Assembly: GCA_003635185.1 (NCBI GenBank)
Contig: PYJA01000125.1
Span: forward strand, 1 to 62,427
Source: Candidatus Poribacteria bacterium
GTDB taxonomy: Bacteria; Poribacteria; WGA-4E; WGA-3G
Length of the DNA: 62,427 nucleotides
Direction: 5' to 3'
The notes under the pieces: generated by a model
What the model saw: only the letters and a program-made list of their open reading frames with translations
The model's database searches: none
What the model was told of the DNA's origin: nothing
Program-made: the position numbers and the translations under genes
Part shown: positions 51,028 to 60,552 of the stretch, piece by piece
How the letters are laid out: each line of letters starts with the position of its first letter
Position numbering within the stretch: position 1 is the stretch's first letter

Positions 51028-52920
51028 CTAACGCAGCTGCCATAGTAAAATTGTGCCATCGTCTCCACCACTTGCAATTGTATTTCCATCTGGAGAGAAT
51101 GCGACTGATGTAGCATCTTGTATGTGCCCCTTATATGTCGTTATACGGTTGCCTGTCTCGGTGTTCCATAAATGTATTGATCCGTCTCTATCACCCGTGA
51201 CGACTATTTTCCCATCTGGCGAAAATGCAACACTGGTAAAATGCCATATAGGTGGTGCAAGTACTTTTTCCTGCTTTGCAGTGTGAGTATTCCACAAGAT
51301 CACCGTTTTATCATAACTTGTACTGGCTAACATTTCGCCTATTGGCGAGAACGCTATGGAAGAAACGCCCTCTGTATGTCCTTTGAACACAGCAATTGTT
51401 TCTCCTGTTTGAACGTTCCATAATCGGACTGTTTTGTCCTTACCTGCACTGGCAAGCGTGCTGCTATCAGAAGAAAAGGCAATGGAAGCAACACCTTGTG
51501 CATGTCTACCGAGTGTCCTTGTCTGTTTCTCCGTGTGAGCATTCCAAAACCTCACTGTACCATCCGCACTTGCACTTGCAATAATTTTACCATCCAAAGA
51601 GTATGCTACAGAAGTGGCTGTACCTTTTTGCCCTTGCAGCCGCGTTTTAGGTTTTCTTGTGCGCGTGTTCATCAAACGCGTGCGCGCATCCCACAAGTAT
51701 ATGTTCCCAAACAGACCACCACTGACGATAAATTTACCATCAGGGGAAAATGCTATAGAAAGGACTGCAGCTTGATGCCCCTTGAGTGTGGCTTTGTGCT
51801 TTCCAGTGTTTACGTTCCATAAGTATCCCATTCCATCCCTACAACTCATAGCAAGAGTTGCGCCATCTGGCGAATATGCTACAGCCGTAACAGAACCTGT
51901 ATGCCCTTTGAGTGTGGTTCTATGTTTTTCTGTCTGCGTATTCCACAACATGACTAAATCGTCAGAGCCAGCAGTAGCGATTGTTTTTCCATCTGGAGAA
52001 AATGCCACAGATTCGACAGACCCTTTATGTCCTTTGAAGGTTTTTTTGTGTTGTCCTGTCTCAGCATCCCACAACCGCATGACTTCATGACCTACTGTAG
52101 CAATCGTGTTGCCATCCGGTGAAAACGCTACAGAATAGATGATATTCGATCTGCTGTTATCTTTGATTGTAGTTTTGAGGTAACCAACGTCTGTATCCCA
52201 CAGTTTAACCGTTCCATCCCAACTTCCTGTAGCTAAAGTTTTTCCATCAAGAGAATACACTACTGATACAATCTTCTTTTTATGTTCAGTGAGTAAAGCT
52301 CTGTTTTGACCAGTATGAATATCCCATAAAAACACTTCTCGGTCTTCACTGCTACTTGCAAGCGTATTTCCATCCCGTGAAAATGCAAGTGAAGTAACTG
52401 CTTCTGCATGTGTTCCAAATTTTGTTATATGCTGTCCAGTTTTCACGTCCCACAGTTGTACTGTTTTATCCCACTCTCCTCCGCCAGTAGCAATCGTGTT
52501 GCCATCCGGAGAGAATGCTAATGCATCGACATACAATTTATCGTATGTAAATGTAACTTTCTGTTTTCCCGTAACTATATCCCATAACCTGACCGTTTGA
52601 TCTAAACTGCTTGAAGCGAGTGTAGTCCCATCCGGAGAAAATGCAATAGCACTGACAACACCCGTATGTCCTGTGAACAAGTCAAGTTCTTTTTCTTTAC
52701 CAGGACGCACATCGTAAATCCAAATCCCAATGGCACTTGCGACCGCCAGTCGTTTGCCACCTGGCGAGAAAGCGATTTTTCCAGTGGTTTGACCTTTACC
52801 GAGGCGCGCGATCGCACCTTCAGGTAAACCCCATGTAGTGTAATCTTGAGCAAACGCGTTTGAAAATAAAAGAGAAAAAGTTAAAAACAGTGTAAGGAGG
52901 AATAAACGGGCAGTTTTCAT
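51028..52920 (-). CDS. secreted WD40-repeat protein, copy 1
   Basis: 630 aa. Signal peptide (residues 1-24, cut after NAFA). The mature part begins with a leader shared with copy 2 (QDYTTWGLPEGAIARLGKGQ). About 14 WD40 units follow, each with FSPDGKTLAS-, DKTVRLWD- and TGQHK-like blocks, enough for two seven-bladed propellers. WD40 proteins are rare in the bacterial periplasm or outside; the likely role is a protein-binding scaffold. Residues GHTGVVSAIAFSPDG begin the first blade. Tandem with copy 2, 51 bp apart. Confidence 0.9.
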   Translation of the reverse strand: MKTARLFLLTLFLTFSLLFSNAFAQDYTTWGLPEGAIARLGKGQTTGKIAFSPGGKRLAVASAIGIWIYDVRPGKEKELDLFTGHTGVVSAIAFSPDGTTLASSSLDQTVRLWDIVTGKQKVTFTYDKLYVDALAFSPDGNTIATGGGEWDKTVQLWDVKTGQHITKFGTHAEAVTSLAFSRDGNTLASSSEDREVFLWDIHTGQNRALLTEHKKKIVSVVYSLDGKTLATGSWDGTVKLWDTDVGYLKTTIKDNSRSNIIYSVAFSPDGNTIATVGHEVMRLWDAETGQHKKTFKGHKGSVESVAFSPDGKTIATAGSDDLVMLWNTQTEKHRTTLKGHTGSVTAVAYSPDGATLAMSCRDGMGYLWNVNTGKHKATLKGHQAAVLSIAFSPDGKFIVSGGLFGNIYLWDARTRLMNTRTRKPKTRLQGQKGTATSVAYSLDGKIIASASADGTVRFWNAHTEKQTRTLGRHAQGVASIAFSSDSSTLASAGKDKTVRLWNVQTGETIAVFKGHTEGVSSIAFSPIGEMLASTSYDKTVILWNTHTAKQEKVLAPPIWHFTSVAFSPDGKIVVTGDRDGSIHLWNTETGNRITTYKGHIQDATSVAFSPDGNTIASGGDDGTILLWQLR

Positions 52921-52971
52921 CTAAATAACTCCTTTTAGAGGTTAACATCTTTTGATGGATTCAGGATATGA

Positions 52972-55668
52972 CTAACGTATTTTCCATAGCAGAATTGTGC
53001 CATCGTCACTACCACTGGCGATCATGTTCCCATCTGGGGAAAATGCCATGGAAGTGACGCTATGTTTAGAATCCACAACTTTTATAATATGCTTTCCTGT
53101 GTGGGCATTCCATAAACGAACGGTCTTATCCGAATTCATGCTGGCAATTATAGCTCCATCAGAGGAAAAAGTAACGGAAGTAACGCTCCATGGATTGTCC
53201 AAATGTTTAGAAACTTTGGACTGTCCTGTCACAGCATCCCACAACCGCACCGTTCCGTCTGTACACCCAGTAGCGATAGTTTTTCCATCTGGGGAAAACG
53301 CAACGGAGGTGAGACTAAACGGATCCGCAGAGAGGGTATTAGTGTGTTCCTTTGTGCGGGTATCCCACAGCTGCACCCTCTTGCTTTTACCTCTAATCGC
53401 GATAGTTTTTCCATTCGGAGAAAATGCTATGTCAGTAACCCAATCAAAATCTCCTACTAATGTTGTTATGTGTTTTCCTGTGTGTCTATTCCACAATCGG
53501 ACCGTCTTGTCCTCACTGCCACTGGCGATAGTTTTTCCATCTGGCGTAAAAGCGATAGCACTAACCCAATCCGTATGTCCGTTTAATGTGGCTATGTGTT
53601 TCAGCGTCCCTGTGTTCCATAATTGAACTGTTTTGTCATGGCTTGCAGTGGCGATAGTCTTTCCATCTGGTGTAAAAGCGATAGCACTAATCCAATCCGT
53701 ATGTCCTTCGAATGCAAAAAAGGATTTTCTCGTGTGAGTATCCCATAATCGGACACTATCATCCGCATAATTACCATCACTGGCAATTGTAGTACCATCT
53801 GGGGAAAAAGCTATGACATCAATACCTGTCGTATGACCTTTGAATATAGGCATCTTATATTGCACGATGCTTGTGTCCCACAGTCGTACTGTCTTATTAG
53901 TGCCAAGACTTCCTACTGTGGCGATAGTTTTGCCATCCGGTGAAAAAGCGACTTCATTAACTTCTCGCGAATGCCCAATATGAGTAAAATCTATCTGTTC
54001 TGATGTGCGCGTGTTCCAGAAACGCACAGACCTATCAGAACTTGAGGTAGCGATTATTTTTCCATCCGGAGAAAATGCAAAGGATCTAATTGTTTTCGTA
54101 TGTCCAGAAAGTGTGTTTTTGTGTTTTAGTGTGTGAGTGTCCCACAATTGCAGAGTCCTGTCTTTACTAATAGTAGCGATAGTTTTGCCATCCGGAGAAT
54201 AAGACAAGGATGTAATTGTTTTCGTATGTCCAGAAAGTGTGTTTTTGTGTTTAAATGTGTGAGTATCCCAAAATCTTATTGTCTTGTCTGCACTGGCGGT
54301 AGCGATAGTTTTGCCATCCGGAGAAAATGCCACGTCAATAACTGCATTTGTGTGTCCAGTGAGTGTCGTGAGATGCTTTTTTGTGTGTGCATTCCACAAT
54401 TTGACTGTTTTGTCTACACTTGTGGTAGCGATAGTTTTGCCATCCGGAGAATATGTGATGGAAATCACATCATCTGTATGCCCATTCCGCGCAGAGAGCT
54501 TGCGTTGTCCAGGCATTATGCCCGACAAATTTTTGAGCATAGAAACCATGTTTGGTTTTCCTACATGCACATTCCATAACCGGACCGTATTGTCCCAACC
54601 TACAGTAGCCAGAGTTTTTCCATCCGGAGAAAATGCGATAGCACTTACCCCTGTTTTATGCCCATCAAGTATCCTTAAGTGTTTATTAATTTGCGCATTC
54701 CACAACCTTACAGTTCCGTCATAACTTGCGGTAGCCAGAGTTTTTCCATCTGGAGAAAACGTAATTGCAGAGACGCGGCGTGTATGACCTGTCAATGTAG
54801 TAATATGTTGATTTGTAAGGAGGTCCCACAACTCTATTGATCCGTTATAACTGCCACTTGCAATTGTTTTTCTATCAGGAGAAAATGCTGTGGAATTTGT
54901 ACCGAACAATATTCTTAGAGGTACAGCTTTAAATTTCCCTGTGTGTGTGTTCCACAAATGTACCTTTCTATCCTCACTTGTGCTATAGATAGTTTGACTG
55001 TCAGTAGAAAAGACTAATGAGTTGACTTTCCTTGTATGTCCCATGAGTGCAATTTTATGTTCGCCTGTATGGGCATCCCACAACCGCGCCGTTTTGTCCT
55101 CACTTGCACTTGCAATAGTTTTGCCATCCGATGAATATACAACATAAGTGACTGTATCCGTATGCCCAATGAGCGTATTCTTGTGTTGTCCTGTGTGTAT
55201 GTCCCATAATTGTACAATATGATCATAACTACCAGCAGCGATAGTGTTCCCGTCCGGTGAAAACGCTACGGAAGTAATACCACTACCCTCTCCACCAAGT
55301 GTGGTTTTGTGCAGACCAGTGACTCCATCCCACAGTCTGACTGTTCCATCACTACTGCCACTCGCAAGAGTCCTTCCATTTGGAGAAAACGCTACAGAAG
55401 TTACCCACCACGTATGTCCTGTTAACAGATCCAGTTCCTTTTCTTTACCTGCCCGCACATCATAAATCCATATCCCAATGGCAGTTGCAACCGCAAGCCG
55501 ATTGCCATCTGGAGAGAAAGCGATATTCCCTGTTATCTCACCCTTACCGAGGCGTGCAGCGGCACCTTCAGGTAAACTCCATGTAGTGTAATCTTGAGCA
55601 AACGCGTTTGGGAGTAATAGAATAAAAGGTAAAAGTAGGGTGATGAGGAATAGACATGTTGTTTTCAT
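52972..55668 (-). CDS. secreted WD40-repeat protein, copy 2 (longer)
   Basis: 898 aa. Signal peptide (cut after NAFA) and the same leader (QDYTTWSLPEGAAARLGKGE). Roughly 20 WD40 units, about three propellers, including near-identical neighbouring blades (LKHKNTLSGHTKTI appears twice in succession), which shows expansion by intragenic duplication. It ends GSDDGTILLWKIR; copy 1 ends GGDDGTILLWQLR, so the two share both termini and differ in the middle. First of the two genes; no export-partner gene is near. Confidence 0.9.
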   Translation of the reverse strand: MKTTCLFLITLLLPFILLLPNAFAQDYTTWSLPEGAAARLGKGEITGNIAFSPDGNRLAVATAIGIWIYDVRAGKEKELDLLTGHTWWVTSVAFSPNGRTLASGSSDGTVRLWDGVTGLHKTTLGGEGSGITSVAFSPDGNTIAAGSYDHIVQLWDIHTGQHKNTLIGHTDTVTYVVYSSDGKTIASASEDKTARLWDAHTGEHKIALMGHTRKVNSLVFSTDSQTIYSTSEDRKVHLWNTHTGKFKAVPLRILFGTNSTAFSPDRKTIASGSYNGSIELWDLLTNQHITTLTGHTRRVSAITFSPDGKTLATASYDGTVRLWNAQINKHLRILDGHKTGVSAIAFSPDGKTLATVGWDNTVRLWNVHVGKPNMVSMLKNLSGIMPGQRKLSARNGHTDDVISITYSPDGKTIATTSVDKTVKLWNAHTKKHLTTLTGHTNAVIDVAFSPDGKTIATASADKTIRFWDTHTFKHKNTLSGHTKTITSLSYSPDGKTIATISKDRTLQLWDTHTLKHKNTLSGHTKTIRSFAFSPDGKIIATSSSDRSVRFWNTRTSEQIDFTHIGHSREVNEVAFSPDGKTIATVGSLGTNKTVRLWDTSIVQYKMPIFKGHTTGIDVIAFSPDGTTIASDGNYADDSVRLWDTHTRKSFFAFEGHTDWISAIAFTPDGKTIATASHDKTVQLWNTGTLKHIATLNGHTDWVSAIAFTPDGKTIASGSEDKTVRLWNRHTGKHITTLVGDFDWVTDIAFSPNGKTIAIRGKSKRVQLWDTRTKEHTNTLSADPFSLTSVAFSPDGKTIATGCTDGTVRLWDAVTGQSKVSKHLDNPWSVTSVTFSSDGAIIASMNSDKTVRLWNAHTGKHIIKVVDSKHSVTSMAFSPDGNMIASGSDDGTILLWKIR

Positions 55669-55708
55669 GGATCAGCATCTCCTCTGAAGCCAACCATTCA
55701 CTGAGTGA

Positions 55709-57589
55709 TTATTGTCGATGGAATCTGCGTTCCAATTCATCGCGTCCCATTTCAATGATAATAGGTCTTGAATGCGGACAATTGAACGGCAGTTTTGCCT
55801 CGGACAACTCGCGAATAAGGTTAATCATCTCTTTCGTGTCCAATGTATCCCCCGCTTTCACAGCGGAACGACAAGCAAGCATTATCAACGCATCATCAAG
55901 TGCTTCGGGGATTTCTATCTCGGTATGCGGTTGTTCGGGAAGTTTGTCAAGCAGATCGGTAATAGTCTGAGAAGCAGTCCGCGTTGGTAGTGGTGATGGT
56001 ATTGCCCGAATCAAAATCGTGTTCCCACCGAATTCCTCTAACTCAAACCCTATTTTTTTGAAAAGGTTCTCATGGACTTTAAGAATAGCAACCTGTTGCG
56101 GTGTCACTTCAACCGTAACAGGAAGCAACAACCCTTGCACAGGAATGCCGTTAGTTTTTAACTGGTTAACGAAACGTTCATAAAGCACCCGTTCTGCAGC
56201 AACGTGTTGGTCAATGAAGAAGATTTTATCTTCTCCTTCCACGACAATATAGGTCTTAAAGAGATTCGTTTTCAGTTCAACATTTTCAAAATCGAGCAGT
56301 TTGAGCATTGCCCCTTCGGGTATCTGCTGTTGCGGAGGTTGCACAACAGTTCTGGTCTCTTCGGGTATGTGTTGCGTGTCTTCGTCCATGGTGGGTTGTG
56401 TAACACTTCGTTCAGACTCAACATTTTCCGGTTGTGGTGTTCCGATGGATTCTACTTTTCTGTCTGTGGAGATAGGCGGACGTGGACGCGGTGGTGGGGT
56501 TGAGATTTGACGCGATGTGTCAATGGGTGTCTTATCGACTTCAACTTCTTTAGTTGGTGCCGGTTCAGTCTCTGTAGATGTTTCAATCTTCGGAATAAAT
56601 TTCTCTTTGTGAATAACGTTGCGGATCATTCGGACAATGCCACTGAAAATCGTTCGTTCATTCCGAAACCGCACCTCAATTTTAGCAGGATGGACGTTAA
56701 CGTCAACTGTATCGGGTTCAAGCGTCATGAAAAGCAGTGCAACGGCATGCCGATCCTTCTGAATTGTTGCACCAAGTGCCTCTTTTAAGGCTGCACCGAT
56801 CATTTGACTACGGATCGTCCGCTGGTTCATGAAAAAGAGTTGATATTCACGGTTCGGTTTCGTAAAATCGGGTTTTCCGAGCAGCCCTGAAAGCTTAAAA
56901 TCGGGTAGTTCTTCAGCAAATTCAATGAGATTATCAGCAAATTCTTTACCATATAGGAGACGCGCACGTTCCATGTGTGAATCGCAGGCTCGGACATCCA
57001 AAATTGTTTTCCCGTTGTGTGATAGCGAAAAATGTATTGACGGATGCGCTAAAGCCGACCACGTTACCTGATTGGTAATGTGGCGCACCTCAGTCGTATC
57101 AGTTTTAAGAAACTTGAGACGTGCAGGGACATTATGAAAAAGGTTATTTATTGAGATATGGGTGCCAGGGGAACATCCGCTTTCCTCTACAGAACGGAAG
57201 ACACCACCATCAACACTAATCTTTGTTCCCTGAATGGCATCAGCTGTACGCGTGAGAAGTTCAAACTGAGATACAGAGGCAATACTCGCTAATGCCTCCC
57301 CACGAAATCCGAAGGTGTGGATGTTTTCAAGGTCTTCTATGCGACTGACTTTGCTCGTTGCGTGGCGTTCTAAAGCAAGAAGTGCGTCCTCACGTTCCAT
57401 ACCGCTGCCATTATCAGAAACGCTAATGAGTCGTTTTCCACCTGCACGGATTTCGACACGAATACTCGTGCTTTCAGCGTCTATTGCGTTTTCGATCAGT
57501 TCTTTGACGACGGATGCGGGACGTTCTACTACTTCGCCTGCCGCGATTTTATTTGCTACATCTGCAGAAAGTATTTTGATTTTTGGCAT
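55709..57589 (-). CDS. mutL: DNA mismatch repair protein MutL
   Basis: 626 aa. The N-terminal GHKL ATPase: AAGEVVERPASVVKELIENA, VSDNGSGM and TFGFRGEALASIASVS. A variable Pro/Thr/Glu-rich linker follows (about 340-425). The C-terminal domain carries the endonuclease signature FIDQHVAAERVLYERF (canonical DQHA(X)2E(X)4E, here with Val for Ala), plus LACRSAVKAGD and CPHSRPIIIEM. It is therefore the nicking type, as expected in bacteria without MutH. No mutS is in the window. The start ATG gives MPKIKILS. Confidence 0.93.
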   Translation of the reverse strand: MPKIKILSADVANKIAAGEVVERPASVVKELIENAIDAESTSIRVEIRAGGKRLISVSDNGSGMEREDALLALERHATSKVSRIEDLENIHTFGFRGEALASIASVSQFELLTRTADAIQGTKISVDGGVFRSVEESGCSPGTHISINNLFHNVPARLKFLKTDTTEVRHITNQVTWSALAHPSIHFSLSHNGKTILDVRACDSHMERARLLYGKEFADNLIEFAEELPDFKLSGLLGKPDFTKPNREYQLFFMNQRTIRSQMIGAALKEALGATIQKDRHAVALLFMTLEPDTVDVNVHPAKIEVRFRNERTIFSGIVRMIRNVIHKEKFIPKIETSTETEPAPTKEVEVDKTPIDTSRQISTPPPRPRPPISTDRKVESIGTPQPENVESERSVTQPTMDEDTQHIPEETRTVVQPPQQQIPEGAMLKLLDFENVELKTNLFKTYIVVEGEDKIFFIDQHVAAERVLYERFVNQLKTNGIPVQGLLLPVTVEVTPQQVAILKVHENLFKKIGFELEEFGGNTILIRAIPSPLPTRTASQTITDLLDKLPEQPHTEIEIPEALDDALIMLACRSAVKAGDTLDTKEMINLIRELSEAKLPFNCPHSRPIIIEMGRDELERRFHRQ

Positions 57590-57802
57590 GTGTCTTGAAA
57601 CCCTGTTTTTTCGGGGCTGCCTCCACTCTATTAAATTTGATGTTGAATGAGATGCTATTAATGCAAGGCAATCTTTTTCGGATAAAATATGGATTTTGAA
57701 ATTTCGGACGCTGAATCATGTTAAGATGTGTTTAATTTAGCACATCCAAAGGCGAATGTCAAATGGATTTAATTGTAGTCGGTCTAAATAGCCTTATATC
57801 GC

Positions 57803-58083
57803 GGGTATGTAAAATTTTTGTCACATAGAGCATTGCCCCATTAGGAAGACACATCAAACTTGTCAGAATCGCGGATTGTCACGGATTACGCAGATTACGC
57901 GGATTTTAATTCGCTGTCTGATCAGTTATTTTGATTGGATTAGCGTCCTGGTGTCCTATGGAAGAATGATGTAATTCTGTTGTCAGAAAAGTCTCTCATT
58001 ATCATAACAATAATCCGCGCAATCGGTGAAATCCGCGATAATCCGTGATTCAGACAGATAAGTGACAAAAACTTTACACACCC
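57803..58083. mobile_element. 281-bp MITE family C with 9-bp target duplication
   Basis: Terminal inverted repeats of 22 bp with two mismatches (57803-57824, starting GGGTATGTAAAATTTTTG; 58062-58083). The flanks are identical 9-bp direct repeats TTATATCGC (57794-57802 and 58084-58092), a clear target-site duplication. Inside are ATCGCGGATTGTCACGGATT and its partner AATCCGCGAT-type blocks. No coding capacity. It fills most of the 57590-58167 gap; the rest is mutL leader and the nusB promoter. Confidence 0.9.
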
Positions 58084-58099
58084 TTATATCGCATTTCCC

Positions 58100-58128
58100 T
58101 TGACACTCTGTCAAAAAATCCGTATAAT
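58100..58128 (+). promoter_or_regulatory. perfect-consensus sigma-70 promoter of nusB
   Basis: TTGACA (58100-58105), 17-bp spacer, TATAAT (58123-58128): both boxes are perfect with optimal spacing. It lies 40 bp before the nusB ATG and starts 8 bp after the family C target duplication. Confidence 0.85.
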
Positions 58129-58167
58129 TTAACACATTGCAACACTATTGAAATAATTGGAACTCCG

Positions 58168-58587
58168 ATGCCCTCTCGTAGAAAGTCTCGCGTCATCGCG
58201 ATGCAAATACTATATCAGATTCAACTCACCGCCGAACCGATACAGGTCGTTATAGAAAAGTTTTGGCAGAGCCAAGATATATCCGCCGAACTCAGACCTT
58301 TCACAGTCCAACTCGTCCAAGGCACCGCTTCAAATCTTGAAACGATTGACGCGGAACTCCAAGCAACTTCCAAAAATTGGAGACTCCATCGAATGCCTGT
58401 TGTAGACCTATCTATTTTGCGGATCGCAACTTATGAAATCCTCTATATCAACGAAATTGACCCCGTAATTTCAATCAACGAAGCGGTTGAAATTGCCAAA
58501 TCTTACAGCACATCAAATTCGCCTAAATTTATCAACGGCATCCTTGATAACATCCGGAAAAAACATCAGGAGTCGTCATCGTCTTAA
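58168..58587 (+). CDS. nusB: transcription antitermination factor NusB
   Basis: 139 aa, the normal length for NusB. The helical fold is recognisable: RRKSRVIAMQILYQIQL at the start, FTVQLVQGTASNLETIDAEL, and the conserved C-terminal PVVDLSILRIATYEILY and VISINEAVEIAKSYS, then SPKFINGILDNI. It binds boxA RNA with NusE in antitermination of rRNA operons. It is monocistronic or co-transcribed with the following NHL gene, 41 bp downstream. Confidence 0.93.
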   Translation: MPSRRKSRVIAMQILYQIQLTAEPIQVVIEKFWQSQDISAELRPFTVQLVQGTASNLETIDAELQATSKNWRLHRMPVVDLSILRIATYEILYINEIDPVISINEAVEIAKSYSTSNSPKFINGILDNIRKKHQESSSS

Positions 58588-58628
58588 ATTTTTCTGATTC
58601 GAAACCTTTTCCTTTAGCAGTTCGGGAC

Positions 58629-60437
58629 ATGAATAAACTACTTCTTAAAATGTTAAAATTAAAATCCCTAACGTATTTCATATTATTCCTAATCCCGTTT
58701 AGTCTCAATGCTACACAAGAGTTTAAATTCGTTGGCGAATTCGGTGAGAAAGGCGAGGGAGAAGCACAATTTGCAAAAACTTTGTTTACAGCATTCGGGC
58801 CTGATGGGGCTATCTACATCACAGATACAGATAACTTCAAAATTCACAAGTTCACTGAGATGGGCGAATTCGTTTTTGACATTGAGGTGACGGATTCTTC
58901 GGCGTTTCGATTTATCAAACCTACTGCTATCGCTATTGGAATTGATAATTCTATTTATGTGATGGATTGGGTCCTGAAACATATCTCAGGAACTGACAAT
59001 CCGAAAATTTTCAACTACGGTCCCTGTGTCCACAAATTTGATGCACAAGGTCAATTTGTCGATACTTATCCGATACAGGATTTCAGTAAAAGACTGAATA
59101 ACCTTGAAGCAGCCGCCCCCGGTCTGGATAGCGATGGTAAATACGCACTCATTATCCCACATGGTGACACAAAGCGCGAATTTCTACTCTCAGTAGATGG
59201 CCAGAATAACCTCTATATTTATGATGACGGTTTAATTTACAAACTCGATTCAAACGGTAAACCGATTGTTCGTTACGCCATTGCACAGCCGGGGGCTGGG
59301 CAGGCAATCCAGCCAGCTGATATGACTGTGGACAAAGCAGGAAACCTCTATATTGTTGATAAAAAGGGGCATCGGGTAGTCCAATATAGTTCGGAAGGAA
59401 AGTTTTTGCGCGCCTTCGGTGAATACGGCGATGCGGGCGGTCAATTTATCGCACCATTCCGAATTGCAGCACTAACGGATGGAACGCTCCTTGTTGCTGA
59501 TAAAGCAAAGTACATAAAAGATTTTATTTCTACACTTCCAAAGCGGCTTGACGACCCTACGCCACGTTATGATGGTTTTGTGAGGTCGTTTCGCTATCGG
59601 CTCCGCAGAATCCAACGATTTACAACTGATGGCGCATATACCCAAAAGTTGCTCATCCCGTTTCAACGAGAGGTTGAAACAGATGCCCCACTTCAACTCA
59701 AAGGAATTGATCTAAATGGCAACTTATACTATCTCGATCCAACAGTGTTACGGTTCAGGAAGTACGCGCCAACGACATCCTTATTCTCCTCAATGTTTCA
59801 AACTGAACTGAAACTCCGCTATACGCGCGATCTACACGACATTGAAATTGATAATCAGGACGACCTTGACGCGGATCTATACACTAAATCCGATTTTGAC
59901 GAACAGATAATTCAGGACTCAGCAGCTGCAAACTTAACTTTTTCTTATGATCTAAACGAGCACTACCGAATAGCACTCTCTAACCGACTTAGGTATGTCC
60001 GTATGACCGATACGAGTTATTACCGTGCGCAGGATTTTGAGGACTTCCGCGGCACTTTCAATCAAGATGATAGAACAACGGAATCATCTTGGGACAACCG
60101 GGTTCAGTTAGATTTTACTTGGATACGCGACCATAGTATCTACAATTATCGTGAGGCACGGGCTTATGCATACTTCAGCACAATCCGCCTGGATTTCATC
60201 AACGATGCACTTGATGCAAGTAACTTCAGATTTTTTGATTTTTACGCAAAACTTTCCGACTGGGGCGGCGGCATCTATTATGACTTAAGCCGAACATTCC
60301 GCCTAAACTTTGAAATCACGCACTTCTTTGGGAAAAATGAATATACCTATATTGATGAAACAAACGACCTCTACGCCACAGGATTTCAGCAAGCGGATAC
60401 AATACGCGCTGTTTTGTTTATCAATGGCTTCTTTTAA
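58629..60437 (+). CDS. beta-propeller protein with C-terminal outer-membrane barrel-like domain
   Basis: 602 aa. Signal peptide ends FSLNA. Residues about 35-330 carry NHL/six-bladed-propeller repeats: FGEKGEGEAQFAKTLF, GAIYITDTDNFKIHKF, GNLYIVDKKGHRVVQYS, KFLRAFGEYGDAGGQF. Residues about 385-602 alternate polar/aromatic strands (LTFSYDLNEHYRIALSNRLRY, GGGIYYDLSRTFRLNFEI) and end VLFINGFF, with a C-terminal Phe as in outer-membrane beta-barrels. A fusion of a ligand/protein-binding propeller to a membrane barrel is suggested; the function is unknown. It follows nusB. Confidence 0.7.
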   Translation: MNKLLLKMLKLKSLTYFILFLIPFSLNATQEFKFVGEFGEKGEGEAQFAKTLFTAFGPDGAIYITDTDNFKIHKFTEMGEFVFDIEVTDSSAFRFIKPTAIAIGIDNSIYVMDWVLKHISGTDNPKIFNYGPCVHKFDAQGQFVDTYPIQDFSKRLNNLEAAAPGLDSDGKYALIIPHGDTKREFLLSVDGQNNLYIYDDGLIYKLDSNGKPIVRYAIAQPGAGQAIQPADMTVDKAGNLYIVDKKGHRVVQYSSEGKFLRAFGEYGDAGGQFIAPFRIAALTDGTLLVADKAKYIKDFISTLPKRLDDPTPRYDGFVRSFRYRLRRIQRFTTDGAYTQKLLIPFQREVETDAPLQLKGIDLNGNLYYLDPTVLRFRKYAPTTSLFSSMFQTELKLRYTRDLHDIEIDNQDDLDADLYTKSDFDEQIIQDSAAANLTFSYDLNEHYRIALSNRLRYVRMTDTSYYRAQDFEDFRGTFNQDDRTTESSWDNRVQLDFTWIRDHSIYNYREARAYAYFSTIRLDFINDALDASNFRFFDFYAKLSDWGGGIYYDLSRTFRLNFEITHFFGKNEYTYIDETNDLYATGFQQADTIRAVLFINGFF

Positions 60438-60442
60438 TTCCG

Positions 60443-60517
60443 TTGCGGGCTAACGGCATACGTCTGAGTGAATCGCTCATCAATAGAGTCTTACAAGAAG
60501 CAGGTGAGATAGATTAG
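60443..60517 (+). pseudogene. possible C-terminal scrap of a MazE/AbrB-like antitoxin
   Basis: 25 codons reading RANGIRLSESLINRVLQEAG EID (stop at 60515-60517). The GIRL-x-ESLI pattern resembles the second half of a MazE-type swapped-hairpin domain. There is no start site, and it lies between the propeller gene and the permease. Very short, so this could be chance. Confidence 0.25.
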
Positions 60518-60552
60518 TTGAACGGACTATTGAAAACCATTTAGTGTACTCC

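Noticed and set aside
52997..53626. 209-codon plus-strand frame opposite WD40 copy 2
   Set aside because: A repetitive PSGENAT-type sequence is simply the complement of the FSPDGK-type WD40 repeats.
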